From: Rhodospirillales bacterium
Lineage (GTDB): Bacteria > Pseudomonadota > Alphaproteobacteria > Rhodospirillales > Casp-alpha2
DNA: 32,268 nt
Assembly: GCA_021775095.1 (NCBI GenBank)
Contig: JAJFII010000023.1
Coordinates: forward strand, 1-32,268
Reading direction: 5' to 3'
The notes below the pieces were generated by a model. That model saw nothing but the letters and a program-made list of their open reading frames with translations. It was not told the DNA's origin and did not search any database. The stretch's first letter is position 1, and every line of letters starts with the position of its first letter. Positions 7,564 through 15,703 of the stretch are shown here, piece by piece. Position numbers and translations under genes: made by a program.

Positions 7564-8046
7564 CTGTTTGATGAATTAGGTGGGCGCGGGCAATAGGACG
7601 CAAAACCGCAGTGCGTGTTCAGAATTCAGTGTCATTGGATTCGTTTAAAGATCCAACCGGTCATTTAACCTGGCGTTAAAATAGATTGAGAGTAATGACA
7701 GTGTCAAATTCCGGTTTTCCAGCGGCATCGTCGATTTTTGCCATGTGTTTTGAATTTTCGATGTGTTTTGAATTTCCGATGTGTTTTGAATTTCCATAAA
7801 AAGCAACTTTATGTTCACCAGTTGCCACTCAAAAGATCCCGCCCGGTCGCGCTACGATGCCAGCTCAAAACTGCCTGAGGTGGCTTTTAAGTGTTTTGGT
7901 CAAGCCGATTTTTTTTCGATTGGCATCCTCACCGGCTTGCAAAGCAGCACGGGCCGTATGAAACACGCAAAACGATCTCCTGGTCGCGTCTGACAATGTC
8001 GGGGAGCGTCTTCTTACGGCCCTGTTTTTCCTGGTGATGAATTGGT
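7564..8046. other. Intergenic region left of the catabolic cassette
   Basis: About 480 bp between the MFS gene start and the 3' end of the first MR/MLE gene. It contains the 18-bp tandem repeats at 7743-7796. The remainder (about 7800-8046) has short open frames on both strands, none with recognisable protein content or a ribosome site. It should contain the MFS promoter and the terminator of the cassette operon, but I cannot point to either with confidence. Confidence 0.5.
7743..7796. repeat. 18-bp tandem repeat, three copies
   Basis: Three head-to-tail copies of an 18-bp unit (ATGTGTTTTGAATTTCCG) occupy 7743-7760, 7761-7778 and 7779-7796. Copy 1 differs by a single T for C, and copy 3 differs only at its last base. 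They lie upstream of the MFS gene, between it and the cassette. They could be iterated regulator sites or a replication-slippage product. Confidence 0.85.
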
Positions 8047-9204
8047 TTAATCCGCTGCTCTTCGGAGGTCATCAAGGAGGTCCTTGTCCAGTTCAACGCC
8101 GAATCCCGGTGCGTCGTCAATTTCAGCATGTCCGCCAATCATGGTTAAACCACCAACATAGGGTGTTTTTTCGAACCACAAATGCCCGTCCACATCAATC
8201 GGGTAATGATCGCGTAACGTTGCGGCCAGATGACAGTTAGCAGTGTCGCCAAGTTTCGTAAACGGCATCGTATCAAGGCTGATCCCGACCGATGCTGCTT
8301 CGCAAATTGCAGCAATCCGACGTGCAGGCAACAGGCCACCAACCCGGCTGATCTTCAGAACAATTCGATCCATCGCGCCCATACGGATGGCTTGTAATAC
8401 GGCTGCAGGCGACGTAATCGGCTCGTCGATAATTAACGGCACTTTTAGAACACTGCGCAAATAGGCATGACCAGCTAAATCCAGATAATTTAAAGGCTGT
8501 TCAATAGACAGGTTCTTATAGTGCTTGCGCGAAAAGAGTTCCTCAACAATCGAAATTACATTTTTGACAGTACCCCATGACTGGTTCGAATCGGCATCGA
8601 CATAAATATGGTCGGGCACCGCATCAAGAGTAGCAATCAGTTTTTCTTTTTCGATTTCTAAGTTTGCTTTGGAAATGCCGTGTTTTGTCGCCGCACCAAC
8701 CTTGGTCTTGAGCCCGGTATAACCGGCATCAACAAATTCCTTCGCGGCCGACGCCTTGGCTTCCGGCGTTAATTCATAAAGGTTCGTTAGCATCTCGAAC
8801 CGGGTACGATATTGCCCACCCAGAAGCTGGTAAACCGGCACATCAAGGAGTTTACCGGCCAAATCATGCAGTGCAAGATCGATACCGCAACGCGCAGGCT
8901 GGGTTCCGGGCGGATGCTCGCCGGAAACTCCATCCATAATCTTGTGGGCACCTATAATATCCCTGACATCATGACCAATCAGTGCGACCGCGTAAGCATT
9001 GAGCCAATCGAGCAAAGAGCCAAATGTCTGGTTAAAATAAGCCGGGCCGGACGCCGCTTCACCGTACCCGGTTAATCCGTCGTCGGTTTTGATCAGCACC
9101 AATAAATTTGCCGTATCAAGCGAATTGTTGGTACCCCAGTCGGGCTTTACCGGCTTAAGGGTAAGGGGGATAATTTCGATGTCCGCTATTTTAAATTTTG
9201 ACAT
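8047..9204 (-). CDS. Mandelate racemase/muconate lactonizing enzyme family protein (MLE-type)
   Basis: This 385-residue enolase-superfamily enzyme has the N-terminal capping domain (DDGLTGYGEA near residue 45) and a TIM-like barrel. Catalytic features are complete: the KxK pair Lys166/Lys168 (GLKTKVG), metal ligands Asp203 (YVDADSN), Glu235 (SIEQP) and Asp260 (IIDEP), and the opposing Lys284 (KISRVGG). Lysines on both faces are typical of MLE-subgroup epimerases, racemases and cycloisomerases acting by alpha-proton abstraction. It ends the minus-strand operon behind the amino-acid ABC importer, so an imino-acid or betaine substrate is likely. A 2-epimerase role is inference. No other family fits as well. 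Confidence 0.87.
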   Translation of the reverse strand: MSKFKIADIEIIPLTLKPVKPDWGTNNSLDTANLLVLIKTDDGLTGYGEAASGPAYFNQTFGSLLDWLNAYAVALIGHDVRDIIGAHKIMDGVSGEHPPGTQPARCGIDLALHDLAGKLLDVPVYQLLGGQYRTRFEMLTNLYELTPEAKASAAKEFVDAGYTGLKTKVGAATKHGISKANLEIEKEKLIATLDAVPDHIYVDADSNQSWGTVKNVISIVEELFSRKHYKNLSIEQPLNYLDLAGHAYLRSVLKVPLIIDEPITSPAAVLQAIRMGAMDRIVLKISRVGGLLPARRIAAICEAASVGISLDTMPFTKLGDTANCHLAATLRDHYPIDVDGHLWFEKTPYVGGLTMIGGHAEIDDAPGFGVELDKDLLDDLRRAAD

Positions 9205-9305
9205 ATCCTATGGCTTTCATTTTGGATGATTAAAACATAGTCGGAAAAGGCCCGAATGGCCGGAAAGCTGTCCTTGATACTGAATTCTACTCTCTGTGTA
9301 TACGC

Positions 9306-10145
9306 CTAACGGGCGGCGATATTTGGCGGAACTTCGGAGCTGTCAGCCGTACCTTTCATCGCGGCTTCCGGCTTAAGAACTGAATTGACAAATTGCCTTG
9401 TGCGGTCATTTTTCGGATTGTTCAGGAGTTCGCTGGGCGGACCGTCTTCAACCACATATCCGCCATCCATAAATAACATGCGATCACCGACATGGTCGGC
9501 AAATGCCATCTCGTGGGTGACCACCAGCATAGTGCGACCCTCTGCTGCCAGCTCTTCCATCACCGCTAGCACATCACCGACGGTTTCCGGGTCAAGCGCC
9601 GAAGTCGGCTCATCAAACATCATCAACGCCGGGTTCATCGCAAGCGCACGTGCGATGGCCACTCGCTGTTGTTCGCCACCGGACATTTCTCCCGGATAGG
9701 CGGTTGCCCGATGTTCAAGACGGACTTTACGAAATAATTCCATTGCCCGTTCTTTAGCGGACTCGGGAGATTCTTTAAGGACTTTAACAGGCGCGAGAGT
9801 CACGTTTTCGACCGCTGTTAGGTGAGGATACAAATTAAAGTTCTGGAAGATCATACCAATCCGCCGTCGAATGGCCGTGATATTAGAGTGGCGGGCTTTT
9901 ACCTCCTCGCCTTCGAAGATTATTTTGCCGCCCTGAATATCTTCCAGACCATTAACGCATCTCAGGAAGGTCGATTTACCGGTTCCGCTTGGGCCAACAA
10001 GGACAACAACCTGACCCGGTTGCACTTCGAAGCTGAGTTCCTTAATTACCGTGGTATCGCCAAACCGCTTTACCAAACCCTCGACTTTTAAAATGGGTTC
10101 GTCTTGCGCCGCAGCATCGTTCGGCGATTTCAAATTATTGGGCAT
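9306..10145 (-). CDS. Polar amino-acid ABC importer, ATP-binding protein
   Basis: This is a 279-residue ATPase of the GlnQ/HisP type that energises uptake by the two adjacent permeases. Walker A is GPSGTGKST (residues 51-59), the signature is [15 protein letters not shown], Walker B is MMFDEPTSALDPE, and the switch His lies in VVTHEM. A longer than usual N-terminus (about 18 residues) and a C-terminal tail of about 30 residues (LKPEAAMKGTADSSEVPPN) flank the core. The ATG at 10145 lies within the end of the preceding permease gene (11-bp overlap), which implies translational coupling. About 100 bp separate it from the MR/MLE gene downstream. Confidence 0.93.
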   Translation of the reverse strand: MPNNLKSPNDAAAQDEPILKVEGLVKRFGDTTVIKELSFEVQPGQVVVLVGPSGTGKSTFLRCVNGLEDIQGGKIIFEGEEVKARHSNITAIRRRIGMIFQNFNLYPHLTAVENVTLAPVKVLKESPESAKERAMELFRKVRLEHRATAYPGEMSGGEQQRVAIARALAMNPALMMFDEPTSALDPETVGDVLAVMEELAAEGRTMLVVTHEMAFADHVGDRMLFMDGGYVVEDGPPSELLNNPKNDRTRQFVNSVLKPEAAMKGTADSSEVPPNIAAR

Positions 10146-10791
10146 AGTTACTCTTTCTCTCTATATGCGCGCCGGCTTGCGAAATGGCATAATTAACAAT
10201 GGTGTAAATCACAGCTACGGCAATGAGTACGGTGAACCCATCATAGTCATTTTGAACCCGCTCTCTGACAAGAAGGCCGGTTTGCATCAATTCAACAAAA
10301 CCGATGCTTGACGCCAGGGCCGAGCCCTTGAGCGTGGAAACGTATACGCCAACTGCAGGAGGCAACATCACGCGAATAGCTTGCGGCCAGACAACGTACA
10401 ACTCGACTTGCCAAACCGGCATTCCAGAAGAAAGGGCCGCTTCTTTTTGCCCCTTTCCGACACTTTGCAGTCCCCCCCTTACGACCTCCGACATCAGTGC
10501 ACTGCCTTCAAGGCCAAGCGCAATGGTTGCTGCGACAAAAGGGCTAAGGTTAATATTAAACGCCGCAGTGAGGCCGTAAAAAACGAAAAACAGCATTACC
10601 AAAGTAGGCAGGGATCGAAAAAACTCCGTATAGGCCGTAGCTGCAACGCGCAGGGACATAAATTTTGATGTTCGGGCAATTCCGATGAGTGCGCCAACGA
10701 CCGCCGCCAAAATCAGAGCGAGACAACTGACCCATAAAGTAATTCCAAGACCGCGTAATAGTGCTCCGCCGTATTCAATTAAAATCACCAC
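10135..10791 (-). CDS. Polar amino-acid ABC importer permease (HisMQ family)
   Basis: This is a 218-residue inner-membrane permease. It has the typical N-terminal helix (LLRGLGITLWVSCLALILAAVVG), the YTEFFRSLPTLVMLFFVFYG segment and the cytoplasmic EAA-like loop (GQKEAALSSGMPVWQVELYVVWPQAIR) that contacts the ATPase. Translation starts at GTG 10791, or the adjacent GTG at 10788, behind GGGAGG. The start overlaps the stop of the first permease gene by 7 bp, so the two are coupled. It pairs with the second permease to form the heterodimeric channel. Confidence 0.92.
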   Translation of the reverse strand: MVILIEYGGALLRGLGITLWVSCLALILAAVVGALIGIARTSKFMSLRVAATAYTEFFRSLPTLVMLFFVFYGLTAAFNINLSPFVAATIALGLEGSALMSEVVRGGLQSVGKGQKEAALSSGMPVWQVELYVVWPQAIRVMLPPAVGVYVSTLKGSALASSIGFVELMQTGLLVRERVQNDYDGFTVLIAVAVIYTIVNYAISQAGAHIERKSNYAQ

Positions 10792-11462
10792 TTGCCTCCC
10801 GCCGCGGCCGACTTAAAGAGGGCTTTGCCAATCATAATTCGCGCGACGTTAGCCATTTGGCAAACGATCAAATAAACGATGCCCGCAACAACAAAAACTT
10901 CAAAGTAGCGATAGGTGACGGCACCGGTGTTATACATCCAGGCCGTCACTTCCTCTATCGTTGCAATCATCATAATTGACGATCCCATAACCACACCAAT
11001 GACCTGGTTTCCGTATGGCGCATATGATGTCCGGAGGACCTGGGGCAGAATCACATAACGGTATACGGTGACACGTGACATGCCCTGGGATTGAGCGGCC
11101 TCGAATTGGCCGCTGGGAACCGCAATCAGGCCGGCACGAAAAATTTCTGTCATAAATGCCGCGCTATTGAGCGTTAAGGCAATAAGACCGGACACATAAC
11201 CGCTGAACACAATTCCAAAGGCAGGTAGTCCCAAAAATATGAGATAAAGCAGCACAACCAGAGGCATGTTCCGTATGACTTCCACATAGGTCGTGCTGAC
11301 ACCGCGAAGGACTTTGCTGTCACTTCGGCGCATAATGGCCAAAAAAACCCCCATAATAGAACTCAATAAAGTCGCCAAAATGCTGATTTCAATCGTAACC
11401 CAAAGAGCAGCCGGGAGCTTATGGAGATAAGGGTAAACATCCGGAAGATAGAAATCGTACAT
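10785..11462 (-). CDS. Polar amino-acid ABC importer permease (HisMQ family)
   Basis: This is a 225-residue permease, partner of the gene at 10135. It has the standard opening (LPAALWVTIEISILATLLSSIMGVF), the motif YVEVIRNMPLVVLLYLIFLGLP and the EAA-like loop (GQFEAAQSQGMSRVTVYRYVILPQVLR). ATG 11462 is the only good start. A strong hairpin lies just upstream, between this gene and the binding-protein gene, and probably attenuates transcription so that less permease than binding protein is made. Confidence 0.92.
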   Translation of the reverse strand: MYDFYLPDVYPYLHKLPAALWVTIEISILATLLSSIMGVFLAIMRRSDSKVLRGVSTTYVEVIRNMPLVVLLYLIFLGLPAFGIVFSGYVSGLIALTLNSAAFMTEIFRAGLIAVPSGQFEAAQSQGMSRVTVYRYVILPQVLRTSYAPYGNQVIGVVMGSSIMMIATIEEVTAWMYNTGAVTYRYFEVFVVAGIVYLIVCQMANVARIMIGKALFKSAAAGGKW

Positions 11463-11480
11463 GCGCTGATCCCGTTATAA

Positions 11481-11515
11481 ATAAAATGTGCACGCCCGAA
11501 AACGAGCGTGCACAT
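11481..11515 (-). terminator. Intra-operon attenuator/terminator hairpin
   Basis: ATGTGCACGC and GCGTGCACAT at 11486-11515 are perfect 10-bp arms around a 10-nt loop. Read on the minus strand they are followed by TTTTATTTAT. It lies exactly between the binding-protein stop (11526) and the permease start (11462), a classical position for a partial terminator that sets excess binding protein over membrane components. It could also stabilise the upstream mRNA 3' end. Confidence 0.75.
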
Positions 11516-11525
11516 ATTTTATTGC

Positions 11526-12341
11526 TTACCAGGCTTCAAATACTCTCGGGCGGTCAGCGCCGAACCATTTTTTGAAAAGCTCGTCATTCTTACCTGACAT
11601 GTTGAAGTCGCGCATGAATGTATTGAGGAGCCTCCACCACTCAAAATCATCCCTCGGCAAACCCAGCGCGATATCTTCGCGGGAGTAGCGACCTGGTAGT
11701 ACCTTATATTTTCCTGGATGTTGGGCCATGATACCCGAGAGGCCTATATTATCCAGTGCGCTGGCATCAATACGACCTGTATTCAGGGCCGACAGAACAT
11801 CGGACATTTTGGAAAAACGAACGATCGTCGTCTTTGGAGCTGCCGCTGGGACCAGAACTTCCTGTGTACTTCCCCGACCAAATCCGACCTTCCTATCTGG
11901 TGTATTGAGGTCATCAACGGTTTTAATGTCATCGCGGCCTGCTTTTACATAAAACACCATGCCAACAACCATGTAAGGATCCGTAAACGAGATCACTTTC
12001 GAGCGTTTAAAATTTGATGTAAAATTCGATATGGTAATATCAGCTTTACCGGTTTGCAGCGAAGTCACCCGTCCCGCGCCGTCGACTTTCAGCCACTCGA
12101 CTTTTACACCGAGCTGGTCCGCAATCATTTGACCCATATCAACTTCGTAGCCTTCTGGAGTCCCATCGGGCTTCATCATTGAATATTTCGGCGATTCGCC
12201 ACTAATTGCAATGCGCACAGTTCCGCGCTCAAGAACTTCAGCGAGAATGTTGCGTTGCTGGCTAAATGCCGGTGAAGTGATGGCTGTTGCAAGGGCAACG
12301 CAGGCCAATCCTCCCAGATATTTTTTCAATTTAGAAATCAT
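11526..12341 (-). CDS. Periplasmic amino-acid-binding protein of ABC importer
   Basis: This is a 271-residue solute-binding protein of family 3. The signal peptide (GGLACVALATAITSPAFS, cleavage near residue 27) targets it to the periplasm. Mature motifs include GTVRIAISGESPKYS (first ligand-binding strand), PEGYEVDMGQMIADQLGVKVEW, the GKADITISNFT segment and KVISFTDPYMVVGMVFY. The family binds polar amino acids, opines or betaines; context favours hydroxyproline-like ligands, but no ligand can be read from sequence. It is separated from the DHDPS-like gene by 313 bp that contain a probable promoter, so it likely starts its own transcript. Confidence 0.92.
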   Translation of the reverse strand: MISKLKKYLGGLACVALATAITSPAFSQQRNILAEVLERGTVRIAISGESPKYSMMKPDGTPEGYEVDMGQMIADQLGVKVEWLKVDGAGRVTSLQTGKADITISNFTSNFKRSKVISFTDPYMVVGMVFYVKAGRDDIKTVDDLNTPDRKVGFGRGSTQEVLVPAAAPKTTIVRFSKMSDVLSALNTGRIDASALDNIGLSGIMAQHPGKYKVLPGRYSREDIALGLPRDDFEWWRLLNTFMRDFNMSGKNDELFKKWFGADRPRVFEAW

Positions 12342-12654
12342 TATTTTCTCCCCATTCTTTACGCATGAAGCGCATTTTAATTAGGTTGTTTTATTATCAC
12401 CATCGCCAGTATGCGCATTCCTGACCACGGCAACCTATTATTTAAAACGATTGGAAACGCCATCACGGCGCCTGGAAATAATCAAATCATCAATATCACA
12501 AGTTTCCTATAATGCAATTATATTCTTATAATAACAAATTTGTAATGTTTCTAAAGTTGCCAAATACACTCCCCTTTAATTTTATGCAATTCTTCAAAAC
12601 CAGCAAAGATCCCATCGGTTTTTGGCGCTTGTGACTTTTTTCCCCCTAAGACCT
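12342..12654. other. AT-rich intergenic region upstream of ABC operon
   Basis: This 313-bp stretch lies between the 3' end of the DHDPS-like gene and the binding-protein gene. No coding sequence is apparent. It contains a candidate promoter for the importer (12517-12545) with a perfect palindrome in its -35 region. The leader to the binding-protein ATG would be about 165 nt. Confidence 0.6.
12517..12545 (-). promoter_or_regulatory. Candidate sigma-70-type promoter with overlapping palindrome
   Basis: On the minus strand TTACAA (12545-12540) and a perfect TATAAT (12522-12517) are separated by exactly 17 nt, upstream of the ABC importer genes. The perfect 10-bp palindrome ACAAATTTGT (12534-12543) overlaps the -35 element and would suit a repressor, for instance the divergent XRE-cupin protein. 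The AT-rich context makes chance matches possible. Confidence 0.4.
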
Positions 12655-13566
12655 TCAAGCCATTACCGACGAATCAATTTTGGGCCGGTTGCTAAGCGCC
12701 GTTTCAACAAGAGAGACAATGGCCGCTCTTTCAGCGCCCTGCAGCGATAAGCGCGGTAGACGGCAACGATCATTAGAATCAATAACAAGGGCCTCAACCA
12801 GTTTGATGTTCTGGACCAATCTGGCCGATACATCTACGTCCAGCAACGGACGGAACCAGCGGTAAATTTCCAGCGCTTCCTGGTGTCTGCCGGCGCAGTG
12901 AAGTCGCCAGATCGCAACCGTTTCTTTCGGAAATGCCAATACCAGACCCGCGACCCAACCGACAGCTCCCATGGCAAAACTCTCTAACGCAAGATTATCC
13001 ACACCGGTAAAAATTTGGTATCGATCACCGGTTATATTTACAATTTCGGTTACCCGTCGAACGTCGTCGGAACTTTCCTTAATCGATGTAATCAGAGGCT
13101 CGTCGGCCATTTCCGCCATCATTGCGGGAGTAACATCAACGCCATAGGCGACCGGATTGTTATAAATCATGATCGGTAAGGCGCCGGCTTTTGCAATCGC
13201 CCTAAAATGCGCAATTGTTTCATGGGGGGCAGATTTGTATGGCAATCCAGGCAACGCCAGGAAGCCGTCGGCACCCATGGCGGCAGCCCTTTCTGCAGCA
13301 ATTTGAGCGTCCCTGGTTGAGCCTTCGCTAACCGTGAAAAGAACCGGGCGCCCATCACTGACCGACTGTGCATCCTTCAGAACATCAAGTTTTTCCTGCA
13401 AATTCAGCGTTGAAGATTCTCCGAGCGAGCCGCACACGATCAAACCGTCAACACCGGCGTCAATTTGCAGGCGGTAGCATCGGCGCATTTCATCGTGATC
13501 GAGAGCGCCGTCGGGCTTAAATTTGGAGGTAACAGCGGGGTAAACGCCTTTCCATTGATTATTCAT
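12655..13566 (-). CDS. DHDPS/NAL-family lyase, probable pyrroline-4-hydroxy-2-carboxylate deaminase
   Basis: This 303-residue class I aldolase-fold enzyme starts at ATG 13566 behind an AGGAGA site; the frame extends upstream but without a ribosome site. Family motifs are CGSLGESSTLNLQEK (about residues 45-59), catalytic Tyr135 (IMIYNNPVAYG) and the Schiff-base Lys163 (TSIKESSDD). The C-terminal block (YRWFRPLLDVD, LVQNIKL, then RLPRLSLQG) resembles what I recall of bacterial pyrroline-4-hydroxy-2-carboxylate deaminases, the DHDPS-family step of hydroxyproline breakdown. A true dihydrodipicolinate synthase is less likely because of its place in a transport and catabolism cluster. It heads the minus-strand gene set and is divergent from the XRE-cupin regulator. 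Confidence 0.75.
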   Translation of the reverse strand: MNNQWKGVYPAVTSKFKPDGALDHDEMRRCYRLQIDAGVDGLIVCGSLGESSTLNLQEKLDVLKDAQSVSDGRPVLFTVSEGSTRDAQIAAERAAAMGADGFLALPGLPYKSAPHETIAHFRAIAKAGALPIMIYNNPVAYGVDVTPAMMAEMADEPLITSIKESSDDVRRVTEIVNITGDRYQIFTGVDNLALESFAMGAVGWVAGLVLAFPKETVAIWRLHCAGRHQEALEIYRWFRPLLDVDVSARLVQNIKLVEALVIDSNDRCRLPRLSLQGAERAAIVSLVETALSNRPKIDSSVMA

Positions 13567-13685
13567 AATATCTCCTGGTAATTCGCAATAATAACGGTTG
13601 CTGGAGCGAGAATTCTTTATATGGTCTGCCCGGAGGCGGGTAGAAATAAGTCGCTCGTTTGCAGGACGACAACACGCGAGCCTGA

Positions 13686-13714
13686 TTAGTTTCAATAATC
13701 TTTAAATTGACTAA
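13686..13714. promoter_or_regulatory. Imperfect dyad in divergent cassette promoter
   Basis: TTAGTttCAAT and ATTG-ACTAA are inverted arms about 9 nt apart, broken only by a 2-nt insertion in the left arm. The site lies between the DHDPS-like gene and the XRE-cupin regulator gene, where an operator for that regulator is expected. Confidence 0.35.
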
Positions 13715-13745
13715 TTGTTTCCCTTATGTCATAGGTGTTCCTATT

Positions 13746-14393
13746 ATGCAAGAAAGTTCCGATAATAAAATTAATCCTACAGTTATGACAATTCTGCGCA
13801 AGAATAAGTCACGCGTCGTTAAATCCGAATCTTTGAATTCTGAGAATCTTGGGCATCGGGTCAAGCAGCTGCGATTAGACCAGGGGCTGACCCAAACAGA
13901 GCTTGCCAAAAGAGGTGGGGTTTCTCATTCAGCCCTTTCAAAAATTGAAACCAACCAACTTTCGCCAACGTTTTCGACTCTTTTGCGAATAGCTGAAGGA
14001 CTGAAGATAGATGTTTCGGAATTGCTGAGCTCTACGGAAAAAGACCTGCATCGCACGCGGCGCGTTGTAACACGCCATGGTCAGGGCGAATTTCACGAAT
14101 CCGAAAACTATGTTTATGAAACACTTTGTGATGAGTTAGCGAATAAACGTATGATTCCCATCGTTGCGCGGATTAAGGCCAATTCTCTAGAACAGTTCGG
14201 GCCATTAATTCGTCATTCGGGCGAAGAAGTGATTTACGTACTGGAAGGTGAAATCGAACTGCATACCGAACATTACTCAACCGCAACACTTAAAAAAGGC
14301 GATTGCGCCTACTTTGACAGCCCGATTGGGCACGCCTGTATTTCAGCAGCAGATGAAGAAGCACTGGTATTTTGGGTGTCGACACCGGGTTAA
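13746..14393 (+). CDS. XRE-family regulator with C-terminal cupin sensor domain
   Basis: This is a 215-residue regulator. Residues about 36-94 form an XRE helix-turn-helix (LGHRVKQLRLDQGLTQTELA, then SHSALSKIETNQLSPTF). Residues about 145-210 form a cupin barrel (SGEEVIYVLEGEIEL, then LKKGDCAYFDSPIGHAC). This architecture is common in regulators of amino-acid and polyamine catabolism, where the cupin senses the substrate. I choose ATG 13746, preceded by AGGTG at suitable spacing. A TTG at 13707 and an ATG at 13785 are alternatives; the domains begin after all three. It is divergent from the catabolic and transport genes and probably controls both arms of the cassette. Confidence 0.88.
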   Translation: MQESSDNKINPTVMTILRKNKSRVVKSESLNSENLGHRVKQLRLDQGLTQTELAKRGGVSHSALSKIETNQLSPTFSTLLRIAEGLKIDVSELLSSTEKDLHRTRRVVTRHGQGEFHESENYVYETLCDELANKRMIPIVARIKANSLEQFGPLIRHSGEEVIYVLEGEIELHTEHYSTATLKKGDCAYFDSPIGHACISAADEEALVFWVSTPG

Positions 14394-14561
14394 ATACTTT
14401 CACAATTTACCCGCAGTTTAACATCATCGCAGATTGCATATACGAGCAGAGTCAGCCTCAGAGGTATTTCGGCCAGACAAAAAAACCCGTCGTGACCGTT
14501 TGATGATTATACATTTCTGCCGACAATAATTTACCGTTAAAATTGGATAAGAGGACGAATA

Positions 14562-15674
14562 ATGAAAATTACGGCAATCAACATTTACCAAATTGATCTG
14601 CCTCTGAAAGAAGGTCGATATTCCTGGGCAGATGGAAAATTTGTTGAAGTGTTTGATTGCACAGTTGTTGAAATTGAAACGAATGAAGGCATTTCAGGGT
14701 ATGGAGAAGTTTGTCCTCTTGGACCCTTTTACCTGCCTGCCTACGGACCGGGCGTACGGACAGGAGTAGCTGAGTTAGCACCGTATCTCATTGACGCCGA
14801 CCCGACTAAAACCGGGAACATCAATTTGATCATGGATACGGCTTTGCTGGGGCACCCTTATGTCAAATCCGGGATCGATATGGCCTGTTGGGACTTGCTG
14901 GGTAAACAGACAAACCTTCCTGTTTGTGATTTGCTTGGGGGACGTCATGGCGGCTCCGTCGCGCTTTATCGGGCGATAAGTCAGGAAGCACCCGACATAA
15001 TGGCAAACAAAATCGCTGGCTATCGTGACCAAGGATATACAAAATTCCAACTCAAGGTTGGCGGCGATCCAGATGACGATATCGCTCGTATTCATAGGAC
15101 CCGAAAAATTCTGGACCGCGGTGAAATATTGGTCGCGGATGCGAATACAGGTTGGTTAATGCATGAAGCCGCGCGTGTCGTCGACGGCATCGCGAAACTG
15201 GACGTATATATCGAACAACCCTGTAAAAGTTATGAGGAATCACTGACGATCCGTCGGCGGACTGCGCGCCCATTTATTCTGGACGAAAACATTGACGGAC
15301 TGCAGGCCTTGTTGAGAGCTTACGGCGACGGCGCAATGGACCTCATCAATCTGAAAATTTCCAAAGTTGGCGGGCTTACAAAAGCCCGACAAATTCGCGA
15401 CCTTTGCGTTTCGCTTGGCATCGCAATGACGATCGAGGACAGCTGGGGCGGCGATATTATTACGGCTGCAATCGCCCATCTCGCCCATTCAACACCCAAG
15501 CGGTTTCGGTTTTCGTCAACGGATTTTAACAGTTACGTAACCGCACAAACGGCAACCGGAGCACCAATTGGCGAAAACGGTCAAATGGCTGCGGGAGAGG
15601 TCCCGGGCCTTGGGATCGTTCCAGATTTTGCGTCTTTGGGCACACCGGTCGCTTGTTATTCAAAGCGGCATTAG
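14562..15674 (+). CDS. MR/MLE-family enzyme resembling cis-3-hydroxy-L-proline dehydratase
   Basis: This 370-residue enolase-superfamily enzyme is complete and begins [20 protein letters not shown]. Catalytic residues: Lys165 (FQLKVGGDP), metal ligands Asp193 (VADANTGW), Glu218 (YIEQPC) and Asp241 (ILDEN), and Lys265 (LKISKVGG). The segment [24 protein letters not shown] and the N-terminal GEVCPLGP motif match what I recall of cis-3-hydroxy-L-proline dehydratases and the related 4-hydroxyproline-betaine 2-epimerases. I prefer the dehydratase because of the YIEQPC/SWGGDI combination and the overall closeness, but the two are hard to separate without structure-based residues. It lies 168 bp after the XRE-cupin gene, with AGAGGA before the ATG. 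Confidence 0.72.
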   Translation: MKITAINIYQIDLPLKEGRYSWADGKFVEVFDCTVVEIETNEGISGYGEVCPLGPFYLPAYGPGVRTGVAELAPYLIDADPTKTGNINLIMDTALLGHPYVKSGIDMACWDLLGKQTNLPVCDLLGGRHGGSVALYRAISQEAPDIMANKIAGYRDQGYTKFQLKVGGDPDDDIARIHRTRKILDRGEILVADANTGWLMHEAARVVDGIAKLDVYIEQPCKSYEESLTIRRRTARPFILDENIDGLQALLRAYGDGAMDLINLKISKVGGLTKARQIRDLCVSLGIAMTIEDSWGGDIITAAIAHLAHSTPKRFRFSSTDFNSYVTAQTATGAPIGENGQMAAGEVPGLGIVPDFASLGTPVACYSKRH

Positions 15675-15703
15675 GCTTTGTCTTTAGCACGCAATGCCAT
15701 ACC

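Noticed and set aside
7811-8138. Short open frames on both strands between the tandem repeats and the MR/MLE gene
   Set aside because: They lack ribosome sites and any recognisable protein content, and the minus-strand one overlaps the end of the MR/MLE gene.
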